From Myxococcales bacterium (lineage in GTDB: Bacteria > Myxococcota_A > Bradymonadia > UBA7976 > UBA1532): a DNA stretch of 64,000 nucleotides. Each line of letters begins with the position of its first letter. The first letter of the stretch is position 1. Of the stretch, positions 56,777-64,000 are shown one piece after another. The translations under genes were made by a program, and so were the position numbers. The notes beneath the pieces were generated by a model. That model saw nothing but the letters and a program-made list of their open reading frames with translations. It had not been told where the DNA came from and did not search any database. The stretch is from contig JACKDN010000003.1 of NCBI GenBank assembly GCA_020633465.1, forward strand, positions 62,001-126,000, in the 5' to 3' direction.

Positions 56777-57319
56777 CTATCGAATCTGCTTGAGGCGGCT
56801 GCGCAGGGCGTCGAGCTCGGCGCGCACGCTGCCGTCGTAGATCTGGCCGCCGATGCGGGTGATCACGCCGCCGAGGATGGAGGGATCCTCCTCCTGCTCG
56901 ACGACCACCTGTCGGCCGGTGACCTTCTGCAGCACCGTGCGCAGGCGCGCGACCTCCGGCTCGCTCAGCCGGTGGGCCACGGCCACCCGGGCGCGCAGCC
57001 GTCCGGCGTGCTCGTCGGCCAGGTCGTGGTACGCCTCGACGATGTCGGGCAGGTAGGTGATGCGGTTGCGATCGACGAGCAGGTGCAGGAAGTTGCGGCA
57101 GATCGGGCTGACCATCAGGCGCCGCAGCAGCTCGGTGAGCACCTTCTTGCGGGCCTCGGCGTCGAACTTCGGGTTCCGGAACAGCTCGGCCAGATCGGTC
57201 GAGTCGTACAGACCCACGACGCGGTCGAGCTCGCGACCGAGCTGCTCGAAGTTCTTCCGCTCGACGCCGATGTCGAGCAGCGCTCGGGCGTAGCGATGGG
57301 CGATCGTCGGGGCGCGCAC
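56777..57319 (-). CDS. atpH: ATP synthase F1 delta subunit
   Basis: 180 residues, the peripheral-stalk cap that links b/b' to the alpha subunits. It begins MRAPTIAHRYARALLDIGVE, the typical delta start. The C-terminal motif VAHRLSEPEVARLRTVLQKV followed by EQEEDPSILGGVITRIGGQI and DGSVRAELDALRSRLKQIR is the conserved beta part. The start is GTG at 57319 with an AGGAG upstream. The length is normal. Confidence 0.94.
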   Translation of the reverse strand: MRAPTIAHRYARALLDIGVERKNFEQLGRELDRVVGLYDSTDLAELFRNPKFDAEARKKVLTELLRRLMVSPICRNFLHLLVDRNRITYLPDIVEAYHDLADEHAGRLRARVAVAHRLSEPEVARLRTVLQKVTGRQVVVEQEEDPSILGGVITRIGGQIYDGSVRAELDALRSRLKQIR

Positions 57320-57353
57320 CGTCTGGATCTCCTTAGCCGCGCGGGCAGACTCG

Positions 57354-57926
57354 TCAGGTTCCGGGCGAAGTCTCTTCGAGTCGGCTCAGGTAGTCGGCGG
57401 TGAGCCGGCGATGGTCGGCGGGCGTCACCTTCTCGGCGATCGCCTTCTCGGCCGACGCGATGGCGAGGTCGATCACCTCGGCCTCGAGGCGCTCGCGCGC
57501 CCGGCTGAGCTCGTTCTCGGCGCTGCGCCGGGCCTCGCGGCGGATGCGCTCGGCCTCGGCCTTCGCGTCCTCGAGCATGCGGGCCTTCTCGGCCTCGCCC
57601 TCGCGCCGGTAGGTCTCGAGCAGCTCGGCCTTCTCGGCCTCGAGCTTGCCGATCTTCGCCTCGTACTCGTCGAGCATGCGGCGGGCCTCGGCGTGCAGCC
57701 GGCTGGCCTCGTCGATGTCCTTGGCGATGCCGTCCGCCCGCGCCTCGAGCGCCCGCGCGATGGGGCGCTTGGCGAAGTACACGACGGCCGCCGCGAGGAT
57801 GGCGAAGTTGATGGCGTGGTAGGCCACCGTGGCCCAGCCCCCGGGGCCGGCGGCCTGCGCGACCGACGACACGGCCAGCGACGCGGCGGTGAGGACGACC
57901 TGGTCTCGGGCTCGCATGCGGCTCAT
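57354..57926 (-). CDS. atpF: ATP synthase F0 b subunit
   Basis: 190 residues, peripheral stalk. The N-terminus contains a signal-like segment and then the single membrane helix (VAYHAINFAILAAAVVYFAKRP, near residues 34-55), followed by a long charged coiled coil ending ADHRRLTADYLSRLEETSPG. The ATG at 57926 overlaps no gene but starts two bases from the b' stop. Together with b' it makes a heterodimeric stalk, as in deltaproteobacteria, alphaproteobacteria and cyanobacteria. In some deltaproteobacteria b has a cleavable signal-like N-terminus as seen here. Confidence 0.92.
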   Translation of the reverse strand: MSRMRARDQVVLTAASLAVSSVAQAAGPGGWATVAYHAINFAILAAAVVYFAKRPIARALEARADGIAKDIDEASRLHAEARRMLDEYEAKIGKLEAEKAELLETYRREGEAEKARMLEDAKAEAERIRREARRSAENELSRARERLEAEVIDLAIASAEKAIAEKVTPADHRRLTADYLSRLEETSPGT

Positions 57927-57927
57927 C

Positions 57928-58395
57928 TCACACCCCCCGCCCGAGGACCTTCTCCACCACCAGCCGGGCGATGTCGTCGACCTGCGCCAGCAGCTTGGTG
58001 CGCGCGGCCTCGAACTGCGTGGCGGCCTGCGTGTGCCCCTCTTCGAGGGTGCGCGCGGCGTCCTGCCGGGCCTCGGTCACCACGGCCTCCTTCTCGGCGG
58101 CGCCGGTGATGCGCAGCGCCTGGCGCGCCTCGAACGCCGCCTCGCGGGCGTCGTGCAGCCCCGCCGCGTACCGATCGGACAGCTCGGCCGCGCGCTTGCG
58201 CAGGGCGTCCGCGTCGTCGCGGGCCTCGTCGGTGCGGGCGTCGCGGGCCACGATGCTCTTCAGGTACGGCTCGAAAATGAGCTGCTTGAGCAGCACCATC
58301 AGAACCAGCACAATGCCGAGCTGAATGACGAACGAGTAGTCGAGGTCGATGACGACCCCGCCCATCGTACGCAGGCTGTTCTGAAGGGGATCCAT
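57928..58395 (-). CDS. ATP synthase F0 b' subunit (second b-type subunit)
   Basis: 155 residues. The membrane helix (FVIQLGIVLVLMVLLKQLIF, near residues 19-38) is followed by a heptad-rich charged chain (VARDARTDEARDDADALRKR...). It is the first gene of the operon b'-b-delta-alpha-gamma-beta-epsilon. The ATG at 58395 (MDPLQNSLRTMGGVV) was chosen; an internal ATG ten codons later is possible, and a longer upstream start would lie in the promoter. Subunits a and c are not in this operon and must be encoded elsewhere. Confidence 0.88.
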   Translation of the reverse strand: MDPLQNSLRTMGGVVIDLDYSFVIQLGIVLVLMVLLKQLIFEPYLKSIVARDARTDEARDDADALRKRAAELSDRYAAGLHDAREAAFEARQALRITGAAEKEAVVTEARQDAARTLEEGHTQAATQFEAARTKLLAQVDDIARLVVEKVLGRGV

Positions 58396-58433
58396 TGCGC
58401 CGACGCGCTCCTGTGGGGTGCGGTGGACGCGGG

Positions 58434-58462
58434 ACGCTAACACCAGACCCCGAAACCGTCAA
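58434..58462 (-). promoter_or_regulatory. Sigma-70 promoter of the F1 ATP synthase operon
   Basis: Minus strand: TTGACG (58462-58457), exactly 17 bases, TAGCGT (58439-58434), 38 bases before the b' ATG. It is a strong match, as expected for a highly expressed operon. Confidence 0.65.
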
Positions 58463-58495
58463 CCGACTTTCGGCTCAAAGCCGCGCCCCACAAGC

Positions 58496-59437
58496 ATGAG
58501 CGACGCTGTAGCCCTCCGCGTCGCCGGCCTCGAGAGAGCCTTCGGATCGGTGCGCGCGCTGCGCGGCGTCGACCTGCAGGTGGCTCGCGGCGAGGTCCTC
58601 GGCTTCCTCGGTCCCAACGGCGCGGGCAAGACGACGGTGCTGCGGGTGCTGGCCGGGCTGCTCCTGCCGACCGCCGGTCAGGTGGAGATCCTCGGCGAGC
58701 CGCTGAACCCGGACGATGCCCGCCAGCGGGCGCGCGTCGGGTATCTGCCCGAGGCCGCGCCGGCCCACCCCGATCTCGACGTCCTCGAGTTCCTCCACTT
58801 CGCCGGCGGCGTGGCCGGCCTCGGGCGCCGCGCTCGCCGCGCCGCCGTCGAGCGCGTCATCGAGCGCTGCGCGCTGGGCGACGTCCGCCGCCGCGCGCTG
58901 CGGGCCCTGTCCAAGGGCTACCGCCAGCGGGTGGGCCTGGCCCAGGCGCTGCTGCGAGATCCGCCGGTGCTGCTGCTCGACGAGCCGACCAGCGGCCTCG
59001 ATCCGAACCAGGTGCTCGGCCTGCGCACGCTGGTCCGCGAGCTGGGCGGCACCCACACGATCGTCTTCAGCAGCCACCACCTGAGCGAGGTGCACGCCGT
59101 CGCCGACCGGGTCGCCATCCTGCACGCCGGCCGGGTCGTGGCCGACGGTCGACCGGACGCGCTCGCTCGCGCGCGCGTGCGCGTAGAGATAGAGGGTGCG
59201 GATGCGACGCGGCTGGCTCGGGCCCTCGAGGGCCTGCCCGGCGTGCGGGACGTCCGCCCCGCCCGCGCCCCTGCCGCGCGCGCCGCGGTGGAGGTCCACG
59301 CCGACGCCGCCGACGATCCGCGCCCCGCCGTCGCGGCCCGCGTGCAGGCCGAGGGCTGGCGCCTGTTCGCGCTCGAGACCATCCGCGACGATCTCGACAC
59401 CGTCTTCCGCGCCGTCACCGGCGCCCCGCCGTCATGA
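58496..59437 (+). CDS. ABC transporter ATP-binding protein (Gld/ABC-2 type)
   Basis: 313 residues. Walker A GPNGAGKTT (near 40), Q-loop region YLPEAAPAHPDLDVLEFL, signature LSKGYRQRVGLAQALL (near 138), Walker B VLLLDEPTSGLDPNQ (near 160) and switch His in IVFSSHHLSEV are all intact. The C-terminal ~90 residues form the extension seen in GldA-type exporters. The ATG at 58496 opens a four-gene unit coupled by ATGA or GTGA overlaps with an ABC-2 permease, a GldG-like and a DUF4340 protein. In Bacteroidota similar genes serve gliding motility; here the cargo is unknown. Confidence 0.93.
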   Translation: MSDAVALRVAGLERAFGSVRALRGVDLQVARGEVLGFLGPNGAGKTTVLRVLAGLLLPTAGQVEILGEPLNPDDARQRARVGYLPEAAPAHPDLDVLEFLHFAGGVAGLGRRARRAAVERVIERCALGDVRRRALRALSKGYRQRVGLAQALLRDPPVLLLDEPTSGLDPNQVLGLRTLVRELGGTHTIVFSSHHLSEVHAVADRVAILHAGRVVADGRPDALARARVRVEIEGADATRLARALEGLPGVRDVRPARAPAARAAVEVHADAADDPRPAVAARVQAEGWRLFALETIRDDLDTVFRAVTGAPPS

Positions 59438-60147
59438 GCGCCCTGGCCGTCGCGGCCCGCGAGGTGCGGGGCGCCCTCAACCAGCCGCTGGCGTTCCTGT
59501 TGGTGGGCGCCTTCGCCGCGCTCACCGCCGCCTACGTCTTCGGGCTGCACCCCTTCTTCGTCGAGGGCCGCGCCACCCTGCGGCCCTTCTTCGAGTTCGC
59601 CCCCTTCGTGTCGACCCTGCTGGCGCCCGCCCTCGCGATGCGGTCGCTGGCCGAGGAGCAGCGCACCGGGCAGCTCGACCTGCTGCGCAGCTGGCCCCTG
59701 TCGACGGCCGCGCTGGTGGTGGGCAAGTTCGTCGGCGCGCTGGGGCTCGCCGCGTTGGCGCTGGCCGCCACGCTGCCCATCCCGCTGACCGTCGCGGCGC
59801 TCGGTCCGCTGGACTGGGGCCCGGTCCTGGGCGGCTACGTCGGGCTGCTCGCCCTGATCGGCGCCTACCTCGCCCTGGGCGTGCTCGCCAGCGCCCTGAC
59901 CAGCAGCCAGGTGGTGGCCTACGTCGTGGGCTTCGGGCTGTGCTTCGGCTTCTACCTGGTGGGGCGGGCGCATCCCCTGCTGCCCGCGCCCTTGGGCGGC
60001 TGGGTGGCCGCGATCGGCTTCGAGGCCCGCTTCACCTCGGCCGCCCGGGGGGTGCTCGACACCCGCGATCTCACCGTCTTCGTCGGCGTCGCGGTGGCGG
60101 CGATCGGCCTCGCCATCGAAGCCGTCGACGCCCGGCGGTGGCGGTGA
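59434..60147 (+). CDS. ABC-2 type permease (GldF-like)
   Basis: 237 residues with six membrane helices: LAFLLVGAFAALTAAYVFGL, FVSTLLAPALAM, VVGKFVGALGLAALALAATLP, YVGLLALIGAYLALGVLASAL, VVAYVVGFGLCFGFYLVG and VFVGVAVAAIGLAIEAV. The cytoplasmic EEQRTGQLDLLRSWPLS loop between helices two and three is characteristic of ABC-2 permeases that work with a separate ATPase. The ATG at 59434 overlaps the ATPase stop; the stop overlaps the GldG-like GTG. The short length equals GldF homologues. Confidence 0.9.
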   Translation: MSALAVAAREVRGALNQPLAFLLVGAFAALTAAYVFGLHPFFVEGRATLRPFFEFAPFVSTLLAPALAMRSLAEEQRTGQLDLLRSWPLSTAALVVGKFVGALGLAALALAATLPIPLTVAALGPLDWGPVLGGYVGLLALIGAYLALGVLASALTSSQVVAYVVGFGLCFGFYLVGRAHPLLPAPLGGWVAAIGFEARFTSAARGVLDTRDLTVFVGVAVAAIGLAIEAVDARRWR

Positions 60148-61748
60148 TCGGCCGCGCACGCCGGCGGGCGGCCCTGGCGGTCGCCCTGTGGATCGTCGTG
60201 GGGGCGCTGGTGGCCCTGGCGGGTCGGCGCTACGGCCACCGCCTCGACCTGACCCGCGACGGCCGCCACAGCCTGGCGCCCGTCACGCTCGAGCGCCTCG
60301 GCGCCCTCACCGCGCCCGTCGAGGCCCGCGCCTTCCTGCCGAGCGCCGCGCCCCCTCCCTTCGACCGCGTGGCCGCGGCCACCCGCGACGTACTCGAGGA
60401 CATGGTCGACGCCAGCGACGGCCGCGTGCGCCTCGTCGTCCGCGATCCGACCGATCCCGACCTCGCGCCCGACGAGCGGGCCGCGCTGGAGGCCGAGGCC
60501 GAGCGCCTGGGCCTGCGCCCCGTCGCCCTGCAGGCCCTCGACGCCGATCGCCGAGTCGTGCAGCAGACCGTCATGGGGGTCGTGTGGCTCGCCAGCGATC
60601 GGGTGGCGGTGGCGCGGGCCGCCGAGCGCGTGGCCGACGTCGAGCACGGCCTCGTGCGCGCGCTCGACGCGCTGCGCGGCGCCCGCACCCAGCCGGTGAT
60701 CGGCGTGACGACCGGCCACGGCGAGCCCCCCGTGCTCGACGGCCCGCTCGCCGACGTGCTGGGCAGCGCCGGCCGGCTGGAGGCGATCACCCTCGCGCCG
60801 GACCGCGTCCCGCCCCACGTCGATCTGCTGCTGATGGTCGCGCCCCGCCGCCCCCTCGAGCCCCGCGCCCGCTTCGTGCTCGATCAGTTCCTGCTCGAGG
60901 GCAAGGCGCTGGTGGTCGTGGCCGACTTCGTGGATCGCAGCCCGCTGTTTCCGGACGTCCTGGTGCCGGTCGCGACCGGGCTCGAGCCCGTCCTGGCGGC
61001 CGCGGGCCTCGACCTCGCGGCCGATCGGCTGGTGCTCGATCGCGCGCACCCCGCGCCGGCCATCGTCGGCCTCGACGCCGCCGGCCGGCCCGCCCGCGCC
61101 GACCACCCGCTGTTCCCCGTCGCGACCGATCTGGCCGAGCACCCGGTGACCGCGGGCCTGCGCACGCTGGTCGTGCCGTTGGCCGTGCCCATCGACGCGA
61201 GCCGAGCGATCGCCGCCGGTCACGCGGTGTCGCCGCTCGTCCGGACGGCGCCCTCGTCCGTCGCCCGGCGCGGCCTGCGCAGCTTCGATCCGGCGGCGGC
61301 CCGCGCGCCCGCACCGGCCGACGAGCTGCCCGGGCCCCACACCGTCGCGATCGCGCTGCGAGGCAGCTGGGACAGCGCCTTCGCCGACGCGGACATCCCC
61401 CCGCGACCCGCCGACGCGCCCCTCGACGCCCGCACCGGCGCGCCCGATCCGCCCCCGCTGCGCCGGGCGGTGGGGCCCGCGCGCGTGGTGCTGGTCACCT
61501 CGGGCGCGCGCTTCCTCGCGGCCCACACCGACGCCCTGCTGATGCTGCAGAACGCCGTGGACTGGGCCCTCGACGACGCGGAGCTGACCGCCCTGCGGGG
61601 CCGCCGCGCGGACGATCCGCCCCTCGACGCGACCGACGCCTCGACGCGGCTGTGGGTGCGGCTGGGCAACATCGCGGGGCCGCCGCTGCTGTGCCTGCTG
61701 TGGGCGCTGATCCGCCTGGGGCGGCGACGGCGGCGAGACCGTCGATGA
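60144..61748 (+). CDS. GldG-like auxiliary subunit of the ABC exporter
   Basis: 534 residues. An N-terminal membrane helix (LAVALWIVVGALVALAGRRYG) is followed by a large extracytoplasmic domain and a C-terminal helix (IAGPPLLCLLWALIRLG) with a basic tail. The start YGHRLDLTRDGRHSLAPVTLE is the motif of GldG / ABC_transp_aux proteins. The domain resembles a class I amidotransferase-like fold (VDLLLMVAPRRPLEPRARFV, LDQFLLEGKALVVVADFVD), as in GldG. The start is GTG at 60144 (GTGA overlap). It probably forms the extracytoplasmic part of the exporter. Confidence 0.85.
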   Translation: MIGRARRRAALAVALWIVVGALVALAGRRYGHRLDLTRDGRHSLAPVTLERLGALTAPVEARAFLPSAAPPPFDRVAAATRDVLEDMVDASDGRVRLVVRDPTDPDLAPDERAALEAEAERLGLRPVALQALDADRRVVQQTVMGVVWLASDRVAVARAAERVADVEHGLVRALDALRGARTQPVIGVTTGHGEPPVLDGPLADVLGSAGRLEAITLAPDRVPPHVDLLLMVAPRRPLEPRARFVLDQFLLEGKALVVVADFVDRSPLFPDVLVPVATGLEPVLAAAGLDLAADRLVLDRAHPAPAIVGLDAAGRPARADHPLFPVATDLAEHPVTAGLRTLVVPLAVPIDASRAIAAGHAVSPLVRTAPSSVARRGLRSFDPAAARAPAPADELPGPHTVAIALRGSWDSAFADADIPPRPADAPLDARTGAPDPPPLRRAVGPARVVLVTSGARFLAAHTDALLMLQNAVDWALDDAELTALRGRRADDPPLDATDASTRLWVRLGNIAGPPLLCLLWALIRLGRRRRRDRR

Positions 61749-63016
61749 AGACCCGCGTGTCCCGGCTGGCGGTGACGGCGTTGGGGCTGGCCGTCCTGGT
61801 CTGGTGGCCTCGCGCCGCGCCGCCGCCCGCGACGCCGCGGGACGCGCTGCCCGCCCTCGACACGTTGATGCGCGTCGAGCTGGCCCAGGGCGACGTGCGC
61901 TGGGCGCTGGCGCGGGCCGACGGGGGCTGGCGGGTCGAGCCGAGCGGCGACGCCCTCGACGCGGGCGCCGCCGCGTTGCTGCGCGAGGCGCTGGGTCGGC
62001 CGGTGCCCCTGGCCCCGGTCGCCGCCGCCCCCGACGAGGATCCGAGCCGCTTCGGCGTGGGGCCCGGCAGCCTGCGCGTCCGGCTGGTGCCCCGCGCCGG
62101 CGATCCCGTCGCCTTTCGGCTGGGCAAGACCCTCGGCGGCCGCGAGACCTTCCTCGTGATCGAGCCGGGGCGCGTCGTCCGCGCGGGCGCCGCGCTGCGC
62201 CGGGCCTTCGACCGCCCCCCCGACGCCTGGCGCGAGCGTGCCCTGCTGCCGGATCTGCGCCGCGACGACGTCCGTCGGATCGAGCGCCGGGACGACCGCG
62301 GCGACGGGTGGATCCTCGAGCGCGCCGACGCCGACGCGCCCTGGCGCCTGGTCGAGCCCGCGGGCTGGCGGGTCGATCCGGGCGGCGCCGACGCGGTGCT
62401 CACCAGCCTGGGCACCTTGCGCGCCACGTCCTTCGACGTGCCCGCCGGCCAGACGTGGCCCGTGCGGCTGACGATCGAGCGCGCCGACGGGCCGCCGATC
62501 ACGCTGCGGCTCGCCCGCTCGGGGCCGGGCGATCCGGCCGTGGCGGTGGGAGACCGGCGCGCGCGCGTCGAGCCGAGCCGGCTGTTGTTCCTCGACGTGC
62601 CGGCCGACCGGCTGCGCGACGCCCGGGTCGTGCCGCCGGCTTGGCGGGCCCCGCGCGCCGTGCGGTGGCGCGTCGGTCCGGCTGCGGGCCGCCTCGTCCG
62701 TGCCGGCGAAGGGTGGGTCGACGCCGAGGGGCGCCCCGCGTCCGTCGCGGCCTCGGCCCTGATCACCGCGCTGCCCGAGTGGCGGACGGCCGGCTTCCCC
62801 ACCGCGCCCGCCGTCGATCCGTTCACCGAGCCGCCCTTTGCCGAGCTGTGGCTCGAGGCCGAGGGCGCCGGCGCCCTGCGGCTGACGATCGGCGCGCGCT
62901 ACGCCGACGGCCCCGCGCGCTGGCTGCGCGCCTCGGACCGACCGACCGTGCCCCTCGTGCTGCCCGCGTCGGCCGTGCGCCTGCTCGACACCCTGCCCGG
63001 CGCGGCGCCCCGCTGA
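61745..63016 (+). CDS. DUF4340-family protein, last subunit of the Gld-like exporter
   Basis: 423 residues. A short N-terminal helix anchors the protein (VTALGLAVLVWWP). The rest is a repeating beta-rich domain of DUF4340 type with recurring patterns GWRVEPSGDALDAGAAALLREA, RFGVGPGSLRVRLVPR, FRLGKTLGGRETFLVIEPGR and WRLVEPAGWRVDPGG. DUF4340 genes are regularly found after GldG-like genes. The ATG at 61745 overlaps the GldG stop by four bases. It probably sits on the outer face of the membrane with GldG. Function unknown. Confidence 0.82.
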   Translation: MKTRVSRLAVTALGLAVLVWWPRAAPPPATPRDALPALDTLMRVELAQGDVRWALARADGGWRVEPSGDALDAGAAALLREALGRPVPLAPVAAAPDEDPSRFGVGPGSLRVRLVPRAGDPVAFRLGKTLGGRETFLVIEPGRVVRAGAALRRAFDRPPDAWRERALLPDLRRDDVRRIERRDDRGDGWILERADADAPWRLVEPAGWRVDPGGADAVLTSLGTLRATSFDVPAGQTWPVRLTIERADGPPITLRLARSGPGDPAVAVGDRRARVEPSRLLFLDVPADRLRDARVVPPAWRAPRAVRWRVGPAAGRLVRAGEGWVDAEGRPASVAASALITALPEWRTAGFPTAPAVDPFTEPPFAELWLEAEGAGALRLTIGARYADGPARWLRASDRPTVPLVLPASAVRLLDTLPGAAPR

Positions 63017-63017
63017 G

Positions 63018-63677
63018 CTACCAGGCCTCGGCCTCGACCTCGAAGGCCGGCAGGCCGAGGTGACGCCGCATCCAGCGCCAGCGGGCGGCGCGGCGCAGCG
63101 CGTCCAGCTCGGCGGCGCCCTGCAGATCGGCCTCGCGGCGCACCTGGAGGGCGATCTGGGCGTCGACGCGATCCCGCACCGCCTCGGGCAACGCGGCGTG
63201 CGCCGCCTCGGTCAGCTGGTCGACCAGGGCGTCGAGGTGATCCTGGACGTCCACCGACGCGTCGACCGCCGCCCGCTGCGCCAGCGCCTCCAGCGCGCGC
63301 CCGGTGATCTCGAGGGCGGCGGCCATCGCCGGTGAGCCGGCCCCGCGGTGCGCGCGCGCCACCGCCGCGACGAGGCGCTCGAGGGCGGGCAGCGCCGCCG
63401 CGCCGACGTCGGACGCGCCGGTGTGCGCGCCCACCCCGCGCGCCCGCCACGCCTTGACCGCCCGATCGACGGCCGGCACCACGTAGGCCAGCCCGCGCAC
63501 GCGCCGCGCGGGCGCCGGCTCGAAGGCGTCGCGGATGCCCTGCACCACGATGTCGGCGGGGACCCCGGCCCGGGCCCACCCGCGCACCAGCTCGAGGTCG
63601 CGGGCCGACAGCATCAACCCGCGGCCGCTCGCCGCGAGGAAGGCGTCGGTGATCGTGGCCAGGTAGGCCTCGTTCAC
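63018..63677 (-). CDS. Conserved helical protein of unknown function upstream of nothing but downstream of gyrB
   Basis: 219 residues, all helical, Arg- and Ala-rich, no signal or membrane segment. The N-terminal part (YLATITDAFLAASGRGLMLS, ARDLELVRGWARAGVPADIV) matches a pattern I have seen in deltaproteobacterial hypothetical proteins beginning with a RGLMLS motif, but no function is known to me. It is 21 bases downstream of gyrB on the same strand, so it is likely co-transcribed, and converges with the DUF4340 gene with one base between the stops. Start ATG at 63677. A role in replication or division is only a guess from position. Confidence 0.72.
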   Translation of the reverse strand: MNEAYLATITDAFLAASGRGLMLSARDLELVRGWARAGVPADIVVQGIRDAFEPAPARRVRGLAYVVPAVDRAVKAWRARGVGAHTGASDVGAAALPALERLVAAVARAHRGAGSPAMAAALEITGRALEALAQRAAVDASVDVQDHLDALVDQLTEAAHAALPEAVRDRVDAQIALQVRREADLQGAAELDALRRAARWRWMRRHLGLPAFEVEAEAW

Positions 63678-63698
63678 GGGGCCGACCCGATCACCGGG

Positions 63699-64000
63699 TC
63701 ACACGTCCAGGTTCTTGACGTTCAGCGCGTTGCGCTCGATGAAGTCGCGCCGGGGCTCGACGTTGTCGCCCATCAGCACGGTGAAGATGCCGTCGGCCTC
63801 GACGCTGTCGTCGATGCGCACCTGCAGCAGCGTGCGCACCTCGGGATCCATCGTCGTCTCCCACAGCTGCTCGGGGTTCATCTCGCCCAGGCCCTTGTAG
63901 CGCTGGATGTCGAGGCCCTTGCGGCCCGCGGCCATCAGCGACTCGAGCATGGGCCGCAGCGAGTCGAACTGCGTGCGGTCGTCGTTCAGCTCGAGGGTGT
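63699..64000 (-). CDS. gyrB: DNA gyrase subunit B, C-terminal end (runs off the window)
   Basis: Last ~100 residues of the ATPase subunit of DNA gyrase. QRYKGLGEMNPEQLWETTMD is the highly conserved GyrB/ParE block, and the C-terminus FIERNALNVKNLDV is typical of GyrB rather than ParE. The gene continues leftward on the minus strand from beyond the window. It is close to parAB and the atp operon, which fits a location near the origin of replication. Confidence 0.94.
   Translation of the reverse strand, partial: TLELNDDRTQFDSLRPMLESLMAAGRKGLDIQRYKGLGEMNPEQLWETTMDPEVRTLLQVRIDDSVEADGIFTVLMGDNVEPRRDFIERNALNVKNLDV

Overview
This is a very GC-rich, gene-dense chromosomal segment with no sign of foreign DNA. 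The gene set points to Myxococcota or a related deltaproteobacterial lineage. The clues are FHA/DUF4388 and MJ0042-type zinc-ribbon proteins, a pair of ArsA-type ATPases, a bactofilin beside parABS, two b-type ATP synthase subunits (b and b'), and a Gld-like ABC exporter. This assignment is inference from gene content; no rRNA is present. No stretch above 300 bases lacks a gene. The largest gaps are the divergent promoter regions at 4912-5203 and 17633-17867.

Layout, left to right. 1-9461: rpoD (partial) and dnaG, an unknown protein, an FHA/DUF4388 protein, TatA, a helical-repeat/DUF3426 pair, a PHA-type regulator, a barrel-like outer membrane protein and tRNA-Ala(CGC). 9556-17632: two dipeptide-type ABC permeases and nagZ, facing a leftward series of ECF sigma factor, anti-sigma factor, secreted protein, xseA, xseB, ispA and tlyA. 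17868-26498: a five-gene operon of DUF4175 coiled-coil protein, membrane-associated peptidase, MoxR ATPase, DUF58 protein and a BatA-like protein. 26579-37961: folA-thyA-enoyl-CoA hydratase, 3-hydroxyacyl-CoA dehydrogenase, twin ArsA ATPases, a TPR lipoprotein, ruvX, mltG, a DUF1841 protein, gshB, a triheme cytochrome c and a repeat-rich membrane protein. 38016-44615: a leftward operon of a double cyclic-nucleotide-binding-domain protein, cysS, uvrB and uvrC.

44771-64000 is probably close to the replication origin. It holds three parS sites, parA, parB, a bactofilin and rsmG, with an LD-carboxypeptidase, a beta-lactamase-fold hydrolase and an inositol-phosphatase-family gene between the parS sites. 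The F1 ATP synthase operon with b and b' follows, then a Gld-like ABC exporter with two auxiliary subunits, an unknown gene, and the 3' end of gyrB. The genes for ATP synthase subunits a and c are not here.

Translational coupling is pervasive: most neighbours overlap by 1 or 4 bases, and GTG starts are common. Recognisable sigma-70 promoters follow TTGAC(A/G)-N17/18-TAnnnT. In a few places the -10 box sits only 7-8 bases before the start codon, which suggests leaderless mRNAs. The most unusual items are the parS site that supplies the stop codon of a hydrolase gene, the zinc-ribbon gene at 44771-45940 whose coding frame changes four times at G/C homopolymers, the BatA-like protein that has lost its metal-binding motif, and the cluster of cell-wall genes among the parS sites. 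I saw no CRISPR array, insertion sequence, prophage or restriction system.
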